A stretch of 64,000 nucleotides of DNA from Vibrio neptunius (GTDB lineage Bacteria; Pseudomonadota; Gammaproteobacteria; Enterobacterales; Vibrionaceae), in contig CP079859.1 in the NCBI GenBank assembly GCA_019339365.1, forward strand, positions 2,914,001-2,978,000, written 5' to 3'. The notes under the pieces were generated by a model. That model was not told where the DNA came from. It worked only from the letters and a program-made list of their open reading frames with translations, and did not search any database. Of this stretch, positions 54,122 through 64,000 are shown piece after piece; within the stretch, counting starts at the first letter, position 1, and the number at the start of each line of letters is the position of its first letter. The position numbers and the translations under genes were made by a program.

Positions 54122-54820
54122 TTAGATAACGAGAGTTTGGTTGATGTCTGCCAACGTTTGAGCTGGTTCCAGAGCCTGAGTGATTGGTCGACCAATCACC
54201 AAATAATCCGATCCAGCCTGGACTGCATCGAAAGGGGTCATAATACGTTTCTGATCTCCGACAGCAGCCCCTGCAGGACGAATGCCGGGAGTCACAAGTT
54301 TAAAGTTGTTACCTAGCTCAGTTTTAAGCATAGAAGACTCTTGTGCGGAGCAGACGACCCCATCTAGGCCTGAGTTTTTTGTCAACCTAGCTAAACGAAT
54401 CACCTGATCTTTCGGCTCAACATCAAGGCCAATACCGACCAAGTCGTTTTGCTCCATACTCGTCAGCACGGTAACACCGATTAATAATGGGCGATCTTTA
54501 CCATAAGACTCTAGGATCTCACGAGATGCGGCCATCATACGTTCTCCACCACTAGCATGAACGTTAACCATCCACACACCTAGCTCAGCTGCAGCGCGTA
54601 CCGCTTTTGAACAAGTGTTAGGAATGTCGTGGAACTTGAGATCCAGGAATACAGAAAAACCACGCTTATGTAGCTCTTTAACGAAATTAGGACCAAACAG
54701 CGTGAACATTTCTTTGCCCACTTTTAGTCGACAAGAATTTGGGTCAATTCTATCAACAAAAGCCAATGCATCCGCTTGATTGTCGTAATCCAGTGCAACA
54801 ATAACTCTTTGGTCAATCAT
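54122..54820 (-). CDS. pyrF: Orotidine-5'-phosphate decarboxylase
   Basis: A 232-residue TIM-barrel enzyme making UMP from OMP. The catalytic Lys/Asp cluster is in [13 protein letters not shown] (about 56-68); phosphate binding is by the [15 protein letters not shown] and [11 protein letters not shown] segments (about 183 and 212). AGGAGATGAA precedes the ATG. It follows lapB as in E. coli (lapA-lapB-pyrF), but a strong terminator separates them here. Confidence 0.97.
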   Translation of the reverse strand: MIDQRVIVALDYDNQADALAFVDRIDPNSCRLKVGKEMFTLFGPNFVKELHKRGFSVFLDLKFHDIPNTCSKAVRAAAELGVWMVNVHASGGERMMAASREILESYGKDRPLLIGVTVLTSMEQNDLVGIGLDVEPKDQVIRLARLTKNSGLDGVVCSAQESSMLKTELGNNFKLVTPGIRPAGAAVGDQKRIMTPFDAVQAGSDYLVIGRPITQALEPAQTLADINQTLVI

Positions 54821-54848
54821 TTCATCTCCTACTTAATACTTACATGCC

Positions 54849-54884
54849 TAAAAAAAGCAGCGGGATCACCGCTGCTATTTTTTG
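54849..54884 (-). terminator. lapB terminator
   Basis: Perfect stem AGCAGCGG (54856-54863) / CCGCTGCT (54869-54876) with loop GATCA, with seven T on the minus strand downstream. It lies between lapB and pyrF. Confidence 0.9.
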
Positions 54885-54906
54885 ATTGGAATACCAATCG
54901 AATCTC

Positions 54907-56077
54907 TTACTCACCATCAAGGCCTCGAATAGGTTTGATGGTCCCCCAACCTTTGCATGAGGGACAATGCCAATACATGGAATGGGTAGAGAAGCCACAT
55001 TTGCGACATCGATAGTGCGGCTTCACCTTAAGCTGTTCACCAACTAGTCTCTGCAGTGTTTGCAAACTGGCCTTCGCCCGACCTTCCTCTGCATCTGCCA
55101 AGTGATAATCCATCAAGCGGTAGAAACCTTTCATTGTTGGATTTTTCACTAACTGACGAGTCAAAAGTTCTTGTGCTGTGCCTGAGCCCTCATGTTGTGC
55201 TACCAATTGCGCCAACATCAGTTCTGCCGATACACCAGCCTTAGCGACTATACATTGGCGTAAGAAATCTAACAGCTCATCTTCTTGACCAAGATGGTGA
55301 TAACAATCTGCAAGAATTGGCAACACTTCACTGATGAAGTCTTTGTCTTGCTCAAGCACCATTTCCAAATACTTTATCGTTTTAGCATAGTCTTCAACGT
55401 CCAAGTACAACTTGCCTAGGGCAATACTTGCTCTGACACACTTAGGATCTTCTGATAACGCTCGTTTGAAATGCTGAATAGCGCGATGGCTATCACCGTC
55501 AGCTTTGTCTTGTATTGCAAGCTCACACCAGAAATGAGCGATACTGGTGCGCATCCTCTTTCGACCCAATTTAACCAACTGCGAAGCATATTGAATCGCT
55601 TTACCCCATTCGCGAGTCTGTTGATAAATCGAAACCAGCTGTTGTAATGCGGCTTCTCGATGATCAGGTTCCTCGACAAGTTGCTCGAAAATCTTCTCTG
55701 CTCGGTCAAGAAACCCTGAAGCCATATAGTCTTTGGCTAATTGCTGAAGCGCAATATTTTTTTTGGTCGATCGTTAGGCCTGAACGTGAAATCAAATTCT
55801 GGTGAATACGAATAGCACGATCAACCTCACCGCGAGAGCGGAAGAGGTTTCCCAATGCCAAATGGGTATCAATCGTTTCGTTGTCGACCTGAAGAAGTTC
55901 AATGAAATGGTCTACCGCCTTGTCTGATTGATCAGACAATAGCAGGTTTAGACCCGTCACATACTGGCGGGAAATTTGATTGGAGTGCTTCTGCTTGTCT
56001 TGCTGGGCACTTCGATTACCCATGTACCAACCGTATGCAGCAGCGATTGGTAGTAACAAGAAGAGTATTTCTAGCAT
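54907..56077 (-). pseudogene. lapB: LPS assembly protein LapB, frameshifted at an A8 tract
   Basis: LapB (YciM) is an inner-membrane TPR protein that delivers LpxC to FtsH and so limits LPS synthesis. The front (MLEILFLLLPIAAAYGWYMG, membrane anchor about 2-19, TPRs) reads to ...LTIDQK. The rest, MASGFLDRAEKIF... through TPRs to the rubredoxin-like CRKCGF / CPSCKGW and PIRGLDGE, is in another frame. The break is at eight A (plus-strand T 55757-55764). With seven A the frame runs through as DQKNIALQQLAKDYMASG, exactly 389 aa, the E. coli length. All catalytic and structural parts are otherwise present. Confidence 0.93.
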
Positions 56078-56102
56078 CGAGTAAAAAGCCTATCTATACA
56101 AC

Positions 56103-56384
56103 TTATTGGGCTTTAACCTGTTGAGGTTCGCTTTCTGGAGGAGAAAGTTTTTTCACTTGTTTTCTTAGCTTTCGTAATTGTTGTTGAGAACGTAGATGCA
56201 AACTACCGAAGATAATCCAAGCTAAAACGAAGCCAGCTACAAATACAACACCAACTAATGTTGATAGGTGAAACTCACTTTGTGCCAACAAGTAATTAAA
56301 TTTAACTACTTCTTGATTCTGAGAGCCTAAAGCCAGTGCGATTAAAAACAGGGCCAGCACGATAACAATTTTTATAATTTTCAT
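56103..56384 (-). CDS. lapA: LPS assembly protein LapA
   Basis: A 93-residue inner-membrane protein with two membrane segments (about 3-19 and 41-63) and a basic cytoplasmic tail with a short coiled coil (LRSQQQLRKLRKQVKKL). It works with LapB in LPS control and lies 25 bases upstream of lapB, the universal pairing in gammaproteobacteria. Confidence 0.94.
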   Translation of the reverse strand: MKIIKIVIVLALFLIALALGSQNQEVVKFNYLLAQSEFHLSTLVGVVFVAGFVLAWIIFGSLHLRSQQQLRKLRKQVKKLSPPESEPQQVKAQ

Positions 56385-56472
56385 GTTCTATCACCTAAGT
56401 CGATATCTGCCGATACGATTATGCAGTAAAACCCCTGAACAAACCATGCCTATCTCTGAATTTCATCTCATA

Positions 56473-56504
56473 AAAAAGCGGCATACGAAAGTATGCCGCT
56501 TTTT
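56473..56504 (-). terminator. Terminator between ihfB and lapA
   Basis: Stem AAAAAGCGGCATAC / GTATGCCGCTTTTT with loop GAAA, 18 bases after the ihfB stop. The GAAA tetraloop adds stability. Confidence 0.9.
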
Positions 56505-56521
56505 CAGATGAATAACAGGAA

Positions 56522-56803
56522 TTAATCGAGGTTGACACGCTCACGTAATTCCTTGCCTGGCTTAAAGTGAGGGACGTATTTTCCATCAAGCTCAACTTTT
56601 TCGCCAGTTTTCGGGTTGCGACCTACACGAGGTTCGCGATAATGCAGAGAGAAACTACCAAATCCGCGAATTTCAATTCTATCGCCGGTTTCTAGTGTCG
56701 AAGCCATATGCTCTAGAATGTCTTTCACAGCATCTTCAATCTCTTTCGCTGAAAGGTGGGTTTGCTCAGCGCAGAGTCTCTCAATCAGTTCAGACTTAGT
56801 CAT
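56522..56803 (-). CDS. ihfB: Integration host factor beta subunit
   Basis: A 93-residue DNA-bending protein, partner of IhfA, used in recombination, replication and sigma-54 promoters. The start is ATG 56803 ([10 protein letters not shown]) with GAGGGAAACT upstream; the frame is open a little further but that start lacks family support. The beta-ribbon tip with the intercalating Pro is in [16 protein letters not shown] (about 62-77). It lies downstream of rpsA, as in E. coli. Confidence 0.97.
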   Translation of the reverse strand: MTKSELIERLCAEQTHLSAKEIEDAVKDILEHMASTLETGDRIEIRGFGSFSLHYREPRVGRNPKTGEKVELDGKYVPHFKPGKELRERVNLD

Positions 56804-56843
56804 AGTTTCCCTCGTAGAGTAGTTTATCACTTATTATAGTAAG

Positions 56844-56951
56844 TAATACCAATTCCAACAAACACTTGCTATCAATTCTAGACACAAAACCAACAAATTG
56901 CGCAATTTTCAAATCGCGTTTTATCAGAGTGACTTGCTGAGATTGGTATTA
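56844..56951. repeat. 108-bp segment bounded by 10-bp inverted repeats
   Basis: TAATACCAAT (56844-56853) and its exact reverse complement ATTGGTATTA (56942-56951) bound a gene-free segment between rpsA and ihfB that must also hold any ihfB promoter. A related GATTGGAATACCAATC lies at 54884-54899. This could be a miniature mobile or dispersed repeat, or a large hairpin. Confidence 0.45.
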
Positions 56952-56973
56952 GGACTCGTTTAGCTCAATCCAT

Positions 56974-57001
56974 AAAAAAGGAGCCTCTCGGCTCCTTTTT
57001 C
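56974..57001 (-). terminator. rpsA terminator
   Basis: AAAAAAGGAGCC / GGCTCCTTTTT stem with loop TCTC, 15 bases beyond the rpsA stop. Confidence 0.92.
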
Positions 57002-57015
57002 AGTAAAGCGATGTA

Positions 57016-58686
57016 TTATTCGCCTTTAGCTGCTTTGAAAGCATCAGCCATTGCGTTACCGAACGAAGCATCATCTGCTTTGTTCAGAGAAGCCATTGCT
57101 TCTTGCTCTTCTGCTTCATCTTTAGCTTTAACAGATAGGTTGATTACGCGATTCTTACGGTCTACACCAGTAAACTTCGCTTCAACACTGTCGCCAACGC
57201 TTAGGATTAGAGAAGCATCTTCTACGCGGTCGCGAGCAACTTCAGAAGCGCGGATGTAACCCTCTACGCCTTCTTCTAGTTCGATAGTTGCACCTTTAGC
57301 ATCTACTGCAGTAACAGTACCGTTAACTAGTGCACCTTTCTTGTTCTCAGAAACGTAAGCATTGAATGGGTCATTTTCCATTTGCTTAACACCTAGAGAA
57401 ATGCGCTCACGCTCTGCGTCAACTGCTAGAACAACTGCAGAGATCTCGTCACCTTTCTTGTACTCACGTACTGCTTCTTCACCAGCAACATTCCAAGAAA
57501 TGTCAGATAGGTGAACAAGACCGTCGATGCCGCCATCTAGGCCGATGAAGATACCAAAGTCAGTGATAGACTTGATCTTACCAGTCACCTTGTCGCCTTT
57601 AGCTTGCGCTTCAGCGAAAGATTGCCATGGGTTAGCTTTACACTGTTTCAGGCCTAGAGAGATACGACGACGTTCTTCGTCGATTTCAAGAACCATAACC
57701 TCAACTTCGTCGCCAACATTAACAACTTTAGATGGGTGGATGTTCTTGTTAGTCCAATCCATTTCAGAAACGTGTACTAGACCTTCAACGCCTTCTTCAA
57801 TTTCAACGAAACAGCCGTAGTCAGTTAGGTTAGTAACGCGACCAGAAAGTTTGTGACCTTCTGGGTAACGTTTAGCGATTGCTACCCATGGATCTTCGCC
57901 TAGTTGCTTAAGACCTAGTGATACACGTGTGCGCTCACGGTCGAACTTAAGAACTTTAACTTGGATCTCGTCACCAACGTTCACGATCTCAGAAGGGTGC
58001 TTAACGCGCTTCCAAGCCATATCTGTGATGTGTAGAAGACCGTCAACACCACCTAGATCTACGAATGCACCGTAGTCTGTTAGGTTCTTAACGATACCTT
58101 TAACTTCTGCGCCTTCTTGTAGAGACTCAAGAAGCTCATCACGCTCAACGCTGTTCTCAGACTCGATTACCGCACGGCGAGAAACAACCACGTTGTTACG
58201 CTTCTGGTCAAGTTTGATAACTTTGAACTCTAGCTCTTTGTTTTCTAGGTGAGCAGTGTCGCGGATTGGACGTACGTCTACTAGAGAACCTGGAAGGAAA
58301 GCACGAATACCGTTTAGTTCAACAGTGAAACCGCCTTTAACTTTACCGTTGATGATACCAACAACAGTTTCAGCTTCTTCGTAAGCTTTCTCAAGAACGA
58401 TCCAAGCTTCGTGACGCTTCGCTTTCTCACGAGAAAGTTGAGTTTCACCGAAACCGTCTTCAACAGCGTCTAGCGCTACGTCTACTTCAGAACCAAGTTC
58501 AACTTCAAGTTCGCCAGCAGCGTTCTTGAACTGTTCAGCAGGGATTGCAGACTCAGACTTAAGACCAGCATCAACAAGAACGAAACCGTTCTCGATAGCG
58601 ACTACAGTACCTTTAACGATAGTACCTTGTTGGAATTCAGTCTCGTTTAGAAACTCTTCAAAGAGTTGAGCAAAAGATTCAGTCAT
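57016..58686 (-). CDS. rpsA: 30S ribosomal protein S1
   Basis: A 556-residue RNA-binding ribosomal protein (E. coli 557) with six S1 repeats in a row, visible as recurring G-x-V-x-x-(I/L)-x-D-(Y/F)-G-x-F(V/I) units (for example [56 protein letters not shown]). It recruits mRNA and unfolds it. The first two repeats bind the ribosome. It lies 103 bases downstream of cmk, a gap that probably includes the autoregulatory leader known in E. coli. Confidence 0.97.
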   Translation of the reverse strand: MTESFAQLFEEFLNETEFQQGTIVKGTVVAIENGFVLVDAGLKSESAIPAEQFKNAAGELEVELGSEVDVALDAVEDGFGETQLSREKAKRHEAWIVLEKAYEEAETVVGIINGKVKGGFTVELNGIRAFLPGSLVDVRPIRDTAHLENKELEFKVIKLDQKRNNVVVSRRAVIESENSVERDELLESLQEGAEVKGIVKNLTDYGAFVDLGGVDGLLHITDMAWKRVKHPSEIVNVGDEIQVKVLKFDRERTRVSLGLKQLGEDPWVAIAKRYPEGHKLSGRVTNLTDYGCFVEIEEGVEGLVHVSEMDWTNKNIHPSKVVNVGDEVEVMVLEIDEERRRISLGLKQCKANPWQSFAEAQAKGDKVTGKIKSITDFGIFIGLDGGIDGLVHLSDISWNVAGEEAVREYKKGDEISAVVLAVDAERERISLGVKQMENDPFNAYVSENKKGALVNGTVTAVDAKGATIELEEGVEGYIRASEVARDRVEDASLILSVGDSVEAKFTGVDRKNRVINLSVKAKDEAEEQEAMASLNKADDASFGNAMADAFKAAKGE

Positions 58687-58789
58687 TTATTTAATCTTCA
58701 ATAAATTAAACGTCCACGGGTGTCCTACCGCGTGGGGTTATTAAATTCGCCAGTCATCATCCATGCGACCAACGCTCTGACCTAGCCGC

Positions 58790-59470
58790 CTAAACGACTA
58801 GCTTAGATTCGATATATTGTAGTGCCTTTTCTACCACTTCGTCGATACTCATCGAAGTAGAATCTAGCAACAGCGCATCCTCAGCGGGGCGTAATGGCGC
58901 CACCGGGCGGTTACGATCTCGATCGTCACGCTCTTGGATTTCGCTCAAAAGGTCGTCAAATTTAACATCTAACCCTTTGCCTTGCAACTGTTTAAGGCGG
59001 CGGTTCGCTCGCTCTTCTGCACTAGCATCGAGGAAAATTTTCACTTCAGCTTGAGGGAAAACAACTGTGCCCATATCACGACCGTCTGCAACTAGCCCCT
59101 TACCTTCGGCAAAAGCACGTTGACGACGCAGTAAAGCTTCACGCACTCGCGGGAACGCTGCTACTTTTGAAGCGGCCATTCCGGTTTCTTCTTTGCGTAA
59201 CTCACCTGAAACATCTTCGCCTTCCAAGATGACTTTGACTAAGTCACCTTCTGCGATGAACTGTACGTCTAGATGAGTGGCCAAAGGAACAAGCGCATCT
59301 TCAGATTCAAGGTCAACGCCATGATGAATCGCAGCTAAAGCCAATACTCGATAAATCGCACCGGAATCCAGTAAGTGAAAGCCAAGCTTCTTCGCCAGAA
59401 GCATACAGAGAGTGCCTTTACCTGCACCACTTGGTCCATCAACGGTTACAACCGGCGTATGAGACAACAT
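58790..59470 (-). CDS. cmk: Cytidylate kinase
   Basis: A 226-residue cytoplasmic enzyme phosphorylating CMP and dCMP. P-loop [13 protein letters not shown] (about 10-22), [20 protein letters not shown] (about 129-148) for substrate binding, and [17 protein letters not shown] (about 180-196) as the lid. It is upstream of rpsA as in E. coli. The start overlaps no other gene. Confidence 0.97.
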   Translation of the reverse strand: MLSHTPVVTVDGPSGAGKGTLCMLLAKKLGFHLLDSGAIYRVLALAAIHHGVDLESEDALVPLATHLDVQFIAEGDLVKVILEGEDVSGELRKEETGMAASKVAAFPRVREALLRRQRAFAEGKGLVADGRDMGTVVFPQAEVKIFLDASAEERANRRLKQLQGKGLDVKFDDLLSEIQERDDRDRNRPVAPLRPAEDALLLDSTSMSIDEVVEKALQYIESKLVV

Positions 59471-59580
59471 GTTTTACTCCACATTAGTTGAAAATAATAG
59501 CCATTGAGCTGACCAATATTCGGCGTGAATTATAGTGGGATTCACCTCTCTGCACCAGAGAGTATTGAAAGGAAAAAGCT

Positions 59581-59605
59581 AAAAAAATAGAGCGCTAAGC
59601 GCTCT
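59581..59605 (-). terminator. comEA terminator
   Basis: Stem AGAGCGC (59589-59595) / GCGCTCT (59599-59605), loop TAA, followed on the minus strand by ATTTTTTT. Confidence 0.85.
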
Positions 59606-59611
59606 ACCTGT

Positions 59612-59911
59612 TTACAACTTTATGCGGCTACGATTTTTGTCGATTAAAGTAGGACCAATACCTTTAACCAAAGCCAAATCACTCACCTTCAAGAATGGAC
59701 CGTTTTCTTCTCTATACCGAACAATCGCTTGGGCTTTTTGGGCACCAACCCCAATCAGGAGCGCTGCCAATTCAGCCGCTTCAGCGGTGTTAACATTCAC
59801 TGTAATTTCAATTCCAGCGTATTCTGCGTTGTTGACTTTTTCAGCCGAGATGCTGATCGGACTATAGGCCATTATCACCATTAAAAGGCTCATCCAGAGT
59901 GTGCGTAACAT
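59612..59911 (-). CDS. comEA: ComEA-family competence DNA-binding protein
   Basis: A 99-residue periplasmic protein from ATG 59911 (MLRTLWM), with GAGGAG upstream. Signal peptide to about residue 23 (MLRTLWMSLLMVIMAYSPIS). The mature part contains helix-hairpin-helix DNA-binding motifs (VNTAEAAELAALLIGVGAQK and LALVKGIGPTLIDKNR). In Vibrio, ComEA binds incoming DNA and pulls it through the outer membrane during natural transformation; the Vibrio cholerae gene also lies next to ppiD. Confidence 0.93.
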   Translation of the reverse strand: MLRTLWMSLLMVIMAYSPISISAEKVNNAEYAGIEITVNVNTAEAAELAALLIGVGAQKAQAIVRYREENGPFLKVSDLALVKGIGPTLIDKNRSRIKL

Positions 59912-59989
59912 TTGCTCTCCTCGTCTAAGTAACATGATGGAACAGATACCGTAAAGGAACCTGCCAACAGAAAGGGAGAAAACTGCTCA

Positions 59990-60019
59990 AAATAAAACGG
60001 GCTGCATCTGCAGCCCGTT
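59990..60019 (-). terminator. ppiD terminator
   Basis: Perfect stem AACGGGCTGC / GCAGCCCGTT with loop ATCT, then TTTATTTT on the minus strand, 32 bases after ppiD. Confidence 0.88.
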
Positions 60020-60050
60020 ATAAGTGGTTTATCAGTTACATCCATTCAGA

Positions 60051-61910
60051 TTACTGAGTCACAACATAATATTCGATATCTATGGTTTTACGAAGGATAT
60101 TGATTAAACCGGAAAGGTCTTGCTGAGCGTTCATCTGGGTTAACTGAGTACTAATCTGTTCATTGTACTGAGTATTATCATCAGATTTCACTTTGGTAAG
60201 TTCAACCACAACAACATCGCCATTAAAATCTTTTGCCTGTGCAAATTCGACTTCACCTTCGTTGGGTTTTTTCATAGAGAACACTACGTCAGCCAACGGA
60301 GAGCTACGATCAATGTTTTCCAAGTCACTAAAAGCAAGACCATTTTCAGTCATTAGGTCTTTGTTGCCCTTCTTCAACTCTGCAACCAAATTGTCAGCAA
60401 GCTCAATTGCGCTTTGTTCACCTTTCACTTTCGCCAGCGCCGTTGTCACTTGCTCGCGAACGTCCTCTAGTGGAAGTACTGTTTCGTCACGCGTATCTTC
60501 TACACGAACAACAATCACGTGTTCAGGCGCCACTTCTATCACTTCTGAGTTCAACCCATCTTCTTTCACTTCAGGGCTTAAAATGGCCTGCATTACAGCG
60601 GGGGTTTTTAACAACTCCGGCGCATCAGCTTGAGAAATGAAGTCTGTCGCTTGAATTTTAGCTTTGACTGCCCTAGCCGCATCATCCAAAGAATCTGGAT
60701 ATTCAAACGCAACTTTTTCTAGCTCACTCTGCAGCTCATAGAATTGATCAATGGCTTGTTGGTCTTTCAGTTCCTGTTTTATTTCAGCAGCCACTTCATC
60801 ATAAGGCTTAACCACAGAACCTTTCAGCTCATCAAGCTTAATGATGTGATAGCCAAAATCAGATTTCACCAAACCTGTCACGTCACCAGCCTTATTCAGA
60901 GCAAACGCTGCCTCTTCAAATGCTGGGTCCATCACGTCGCGCTCAATCCAACCAAGAGAACCGCCTTCAGAAGCACTTCCAAAATCATCAGACTTTTCTT
61001 CAGCTAAAGCAGCAAAATCAGCTCCAGCGTTTAATTGGTCCAGAATAGACTGAGCTTTAGCTTTGTCATCACCTTGAATCAAGATATGGCTAACACGACG
61101 CTGTTCTTGTGAAGAATATTTATCAAGATGATCTTGGTAATATTGCTTAGCTTGCTCATCAGAAATTTGTATTGCCTCTTTCAACTGCTGTGCAGATAGC
61201 TCGATATAAGCGACTTTAACTTGTTCAGGACGAGTATAACGATCTGAGTTTTGAGTGTAGTAGTCATTAATTTCAGACTCAGATAGCTCGGCCTTCGACG
61301 CAAATTCAGACAAAGAAAGCGTCACTTTCTTAATTTCACGAGTCTGGGTCAAAAGCTTGCTTTGCGCATCCACTTCACCTTCCAGTGAGAAGTCACTCGA
61401 TTGGATAGCAGTGAGCAGTTGATTACGTACAAGGTCTCTACGCAGATATTCTGCAAAGCTATCAGGCGTAAAGCCGGCACGACGAAGAGATGCTTGATAT
61501 ATCTCTTGATCAAACTTGCCATCTACTTGAAATTGAGGCATGTCCACGATCATGCTTCTTACCTGATTATCACTAACACGTAAGCCCAGAGCCTCAGCAT
61601 GTTGTTCAAGCAACAAATCGTTGATCATTCGGTCAAGCACTGACTTACGGAAAGATTCAACGTAGCTTGGGTCCGCCAGCAGATTAGAGAAATAATCGCC
61701 AAGCTGAGCTTGCATGCGATTGCGCTCGTTCTGGTAAGCTTGTTCAAACTCACCACGACCAATCTCTACATTACCAACCTTTGCTGCTGAGTTGTTGCTA
61801 CCGCCAACAATGTAGCTGCCAACACCGGCAAAGACGAAAGATAGGATGATTAATCCAAGGATAATTTTAACCGCGATGCTATTAACGCCTTCGCGTAATC
61901 GATCCATCAT
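60051..61910 (-). CDS. ppiD: Periplasmic chaperone PpiD
   Basis: A 619-residue inner-membrane-anchored chaperone attached to the SecYEG translocon. Membrane anchor about residues 15-34 (IILGLIILSFVFAGVGSYI). The periplasmic SurA-like N-domain is followed by a parvulin domain (about 265-360, RRVSHILIQGDDKAK and GGSLGWIERDVMDPAFEEAA) with weak or no prolyl isomerase activity in E. coli, then a C-terminal helical part. E. coli PpiD is 623 aa. Two adjacent ATG codons; either may be used. Confidence 0.95.
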   Translation of the reverse strand: MMDRLREGVNSIAVKIILGLIILSFVFAGVGSYIVGGSNNSAAKVGNVEIGRGEFEQAYQNERNRMQAQLGDYFSNLLADPSYVESFRKSVLDRMINDLLLEQHAEALGLRVSDNQVRSMIVDMPQFQVDGKFDQEIYQASLRRAGFTPDSFAEYLRRDLVRNQLLTAIQSSDFSLEGEVDAQSKLLTQTREIKKVTLSLSEFASKAELSESEINDYYTQNSDRYTRPEQVKVAYIELSAQQLKEAIQISDEQAKQYYQDHLDKYSSQEQRRVSHILIQGDDKAKAQSILDQLNAGADFAALAEEKSDDFGSASEGGSLGWIERDVMDPAFEEAAFALNKAGDVTGLVKSDFGYHIIKLDELKGSVVKPYDEVAAEIKQELKDQQAIDQFYELQSELEKVAFEYPDSLDDAARAVKAKIQATDFISQADAPELLKTPAVMQAILSPEVKEDGLNSEVIEVAPEHVIVVRVEDTRDETVLPLEDVREQVTTALAKVKGEQSAIELADNLVAELKKGNKDLMTENGLAFSDLENIDRSSPLADVVFSMKKPNEGEVEFAQAKDFNGDVVVVELTKVKSDDNTQYNEQISTQLTQMNAQQDLSGLINILRKTIDIEYYVVTQ

Positions 61911-62052
61911 ATGTAAAACACTCTCCGCGTATAGTCCGCACTAGCTCTTATCGCTGCCAACACGGCGTACGTTATAATAAAAATCAGATAGCGCGATAAT
62001 ATCAGAAAAGAAATGCGCATCAGTATGATGCGCATAATTAAAAAGGTTCGAT

Positions 62053-62072
62053 AAAAACTGCCGCTATCGGCA
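62053..62072 (-). terminator. hupB terminator
   Basis: TGCCG / CGGCA stem with loop ATAG, then GTTTTTATC on the minus strand, 10 bases after the hupB stop. The stem is short but well placed. Confidence 0.7.
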
Positions 62073-62081
62073 ATTTCAAGA

Positions 62082-62354
62082 CTAGTTACAAGAGTCTTTC
62101 AGAGCTTTACCAGCTTTGAATGCTGGAACTTTTGCTTCTGCGATTTGGATTTCTTCACCCGTTTTTGGGTTACGCCCCGTACGAGCTGCACGAGTACGCA
62201 CACTAAATGTACCAAAGCCTACTAGCGCAACTTGATCACCTGACTGAAGAGTGTCACCTACTGCTTCAATAAATGCGTCAAGAGCACGTCCCGCTGATGC
62301 CTTTGACAGGTCAGCGCTTTCTGCAATTTTTTCTACTAATTGTGTTTTATTCAC
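62082..62354 (-). CDS. hupB: DNA-binding protein HU-beta
   Basis: A 90-residue histone-like protein. The start is GTG 62354 ([13 protein letters not shown] in translation, Met in the protein) with AAGGGGAAT upstream, giving the exact family length; the frame extends 7 codons further but that start has no support. The beta-arm with the conserved Pro is in [17 protein letters not shown] (about 53-69). It is between lon and ppiD as in E. coli. Confidence 0.96.
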   Translation of the reverse strand: MNKTQLVEKIAESADLSKASAGRALDAFIEAVGDTLQSGDQVALVGFGTFSVRTRAARTGRNPKTGEEIQIAEAKVPAFKAGKALKDSCN

Positions 62355-62477
62355 TGTGATTCCCCTTTGCGCCACCTGTTGTTATTTTTAAAGGCAGCAT
62401 TCGTTCCATTTCAATTTAAAACTAACTTCAACCCCTTGTACAATAAGGCCTGAAGCTATGTGAGTAACGTTAGCGCC

Positions 62478-62517
62478 CAAAAAAAACGCTGACAAGCCTT
62501 TTTATGCCAATCAGCGT
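62478..62517 (-). terminator. lon terminator
   Basis: ACGCTGA...TCAGCGT outer stem with an inner TGGC / GGCT pairing and a run of eight T on the minus strand, 30 bases after the lon stop. Confidence 0.75.
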
Positions 62518-62546
62518 AATCTTTTACTTATTTTTGCTGCACATCA

Positions 62547-64000
62547 CTATTTTACAGCAGCAATTTCGACACCTGACGGGTCTTTTTCTAGCGCTACTTT
62601 CAGAACATCGTCAATCCAACGAACTGGAATTACCTTCAGATCAGCAATAACGTTTTCTGGAATCTCTTCTAAATCACGCTCGTTATCTTTTGGAATTAAG
62701 ACCGTTTTGATGCCACCACGATGCGCTGCCAGTAGTTTCTCTTTCAAACCACCGATAGGTAAAACTTCACCACGAAGGGTAATTTCACCTGTCATCGCGA
62801 CTTCCGCTTTGACTGGGTTACCTGTGAGGCTAGAGACAAGCGCTGTACACATTGCAATACCCGCACTAGGGCCGTCTTTCGGTGTCGCACCTTCAGGCAC
62901 GTGTACATGGATATCACGTTTCTCGTAGAAGTCCGAGTTGATGCCCAACTTAACAGCACGAGAACGAACCACTGTCATCGCAGCTTGAATCGACTCTTGC
63001 ATCACATCGCCAAGAGAGCCAGTTTGAGTCAGCTTACCCTTACCCGGCATCGCTTCTGTTTCAATCGTGAGAAGATCGCCACCGACTTCCGTCCACGCTA
63101 AGCCTGTTACCTGACCAATGCGGTTACTGTCATCCGCCTTACCGTAATCATGACGCTGAACACCTAAGTACTCTTTTAGGTTATCCATGTTCACAGTGAC
63201 CGTTTTAAGGCTACTGTCGAGCAGGATATTTTTCACCGCTTTACGGCAGATCTTGGAGATTTCACGCTCTAGGCTACGCACACCTGCTTCACGTGTGTAG
63301 TAACGGATAATGCCTATGATTGCAGAGTCTTCAATCTCGATTTCACCCAGCTTCAAACCATTACGTTTGATCTGTTTCTCAACTAAGTGACGTTTTGCAA
63401 TGTTGAGCTTCTCATCTTCTGTGTAACCCGATAAACGAATGACTTCCATACGATCCAATAACGGACCTGGAATATTCATTGAGTTAGACGTTGCAACAAA
63501 CATCACGTCAGATAGGTCATAATCAACCTCTAAATAGTGATCGTTAAAGGCGTTGTTTTGCTCTGGATCCAGTACTTCCAGTAGAGCTGACGAAGGATCA
63601 CCACGCATGTCAGAAGACATTTTGTCGATCTCATCCAAAAGAAATAGTGGGTTTTTAACACCAACTTTAGACATCTTCTGAATCAGTTTACCTGGCATAG
63701 AGCCTATATAGGTACGACGGTGACCACGGATTTCAGCTTCATCACGTACACCACCCAGTGCCATGCGGGTGTATTTGCGACCTGTTGCAGCAGCAATTGA
63801 GCGACCTAGTGAGGTTTTACCTACACCAGGAGGCCCGACAAGACACAGGATTGGTCCCTTGAGCTTATTGATTCGGTTTTGCACCGCGAGATATTCAAGA
63901 ATACGCTCTTTAACACGCTCAAGACCATAATGGTCTTCGTTAAGCACTTCTTCTGCTTTCGCCAAGTTTTTCTTAACTTTCGAACGCTTATACCATGGTA
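62547..64000 (-). CDS. lon: ATP-dependent protease Lon, C-terminal two-thirds
   Basis: The visible part (about 484 residues) is open from the window edge, beginning [18 protein letters not shown]; the N-terminal substrate-binding domain lies outside. Walker A is [13 protein letters not shown], Walker B is [11 protein letters not shown], and the protease domain has the catalytic Ser in [13 protein letters not shown] and Lys in [14 protein letters not shown]. Lon degrades misfolded and regulatory proteins. The end VEIAAVK matches the E. coli size and order (lon-hupB). Confidence 0.97.
   Translation of the reverse strand, partial: PWYKRSKVKKNLAKAEEVLNEDHYGLERVKERILEYLAVQNRINKLKGPILCLVGPPGVGKTSLGRSIAAATGRKYTRMALGGVRDEAEIRGHRRTYIGSMPGKLIQKMSKVGVKNPLFLLDEIDKMSSDMRGDPSSALLEVLDPEQNNAFNDHYLEVDYDLSDVMFVATSNSMNIPGPLLDRMEVIRLSGYTEDEKLNIAKRHLVEKQIKRNGLKLGEIEIEDSAIIGIIRYYTREAGVRSLEREISKICRKAVKNILLDSSLKTVTVNMDNLKEYLGVQRHDYGKADDSNRIGQVTGLAWTEVGGDLLTIETEAMPGKGKLTQTGSLGDVMQESIQAAMTVVRSRAVKLGINSDFYEKRDIHVHVPEGATPKDGPSAGIAMCTALVSSLTGNPVKAEVAMTGEITLRGEVLPIGGLKEKLLAAHRGGIKTVLIPKDNERDLEEIPENVIADLKVIPVRWIDDVLKVALEKDPSGVEIAAVK

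Noticed and set aside
60193..60640. A 146-codon frame antisense to ppiD
   Set aside because: Ser/Thr-rich shadow of the ppiD reading frame; no start signal and no independent support.

Overview
The window is ordinary chromosomal DNA from a gammaproteobacterium, almost certainly a Vibrio (main chromosome). The support is the gene content and order: a ptsG-ycfH-holB-tmk-mltG-pabC-fabF-acpP-fabG-fabD-fabH-plsX-rpmF-yceD block next to rluC and rne, and a lon-hupB-ppiD-comEA-cmk-rpsA-ihfB-lapA-lapB-pyrF block. Both match the Enterobacteria/Vibrionaceae arrangement, and protein sequences are close to the E. coli orthologues. I see no prophage, insertion sequence, integron cassette, CRISPR array, rRNA or tRNA. 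Most of the window is housekeeping DNA. The unusual signals are small: frameshifts in homopolymers, gene remnants, repeats and RNA or operator structures.

Layout. 1-4150: a patatin-like lipase gene broken at a G7 tract behind a tiny YnhF-like membrane peptide, an outer-membrane barrel protein, a sodium:neurotransmitter-symporter-type transporter with its 33-residue partner, and a small secreted protein. 4371-5867: ptsG. 6317-16830: the leftward fatty-acid and cell-envelope cluster (yceD, rpmF, plsX, fabH, fabD, fabG, acpP, fabF, pabC, mltG, tmk, holB, ycfH). It makes the ACP-dependent acyl chains, phospholipid precursors, folate precursor, dTDP and a clamp-loader subunit. 16979-22322: maf/yceF, a repeat-rich gap, rluC, and rne with a long structured leader. 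22621-32991: a SulP transporter, then the rnd-fadD-hydrolase-slp-(hypothetical)-tsaB-yoaA string, and purU. 33053-35097: fadH under a clear FadR operator. 35263-43347: sppA, ansA, a CPBP protease, serS, rarA, lolA and a SEC-C protein.

43893-53871: a second SulP transporter, dusC with a ribosome-binding site locked in a perfect hairpin, the remains of a GGDEF gene, a three-gene ABC importer, a methyltransferase, cysB, a membrane-anchored coiled-coil protein and miaE. 54122-64000: pyrF, lapB (frameshifted at an A8 tract), lapA, ihfB, rpsA, cmk, comEA, ppiD, hupB and the 3' two-thirds of lon.

Several genes act together. FadR sites tie fatty-acid breakdown (fadH, clear site) to synthesis (acpP, weaker site). 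lapA/lapB regulate LPS synthesis next to the lipid cluster's functions. comEA marks natural-competence capacity. The two homopolymer frameshifts, one of them in the normally important lapB, mean that sequence error should be excluded before any biological reading.
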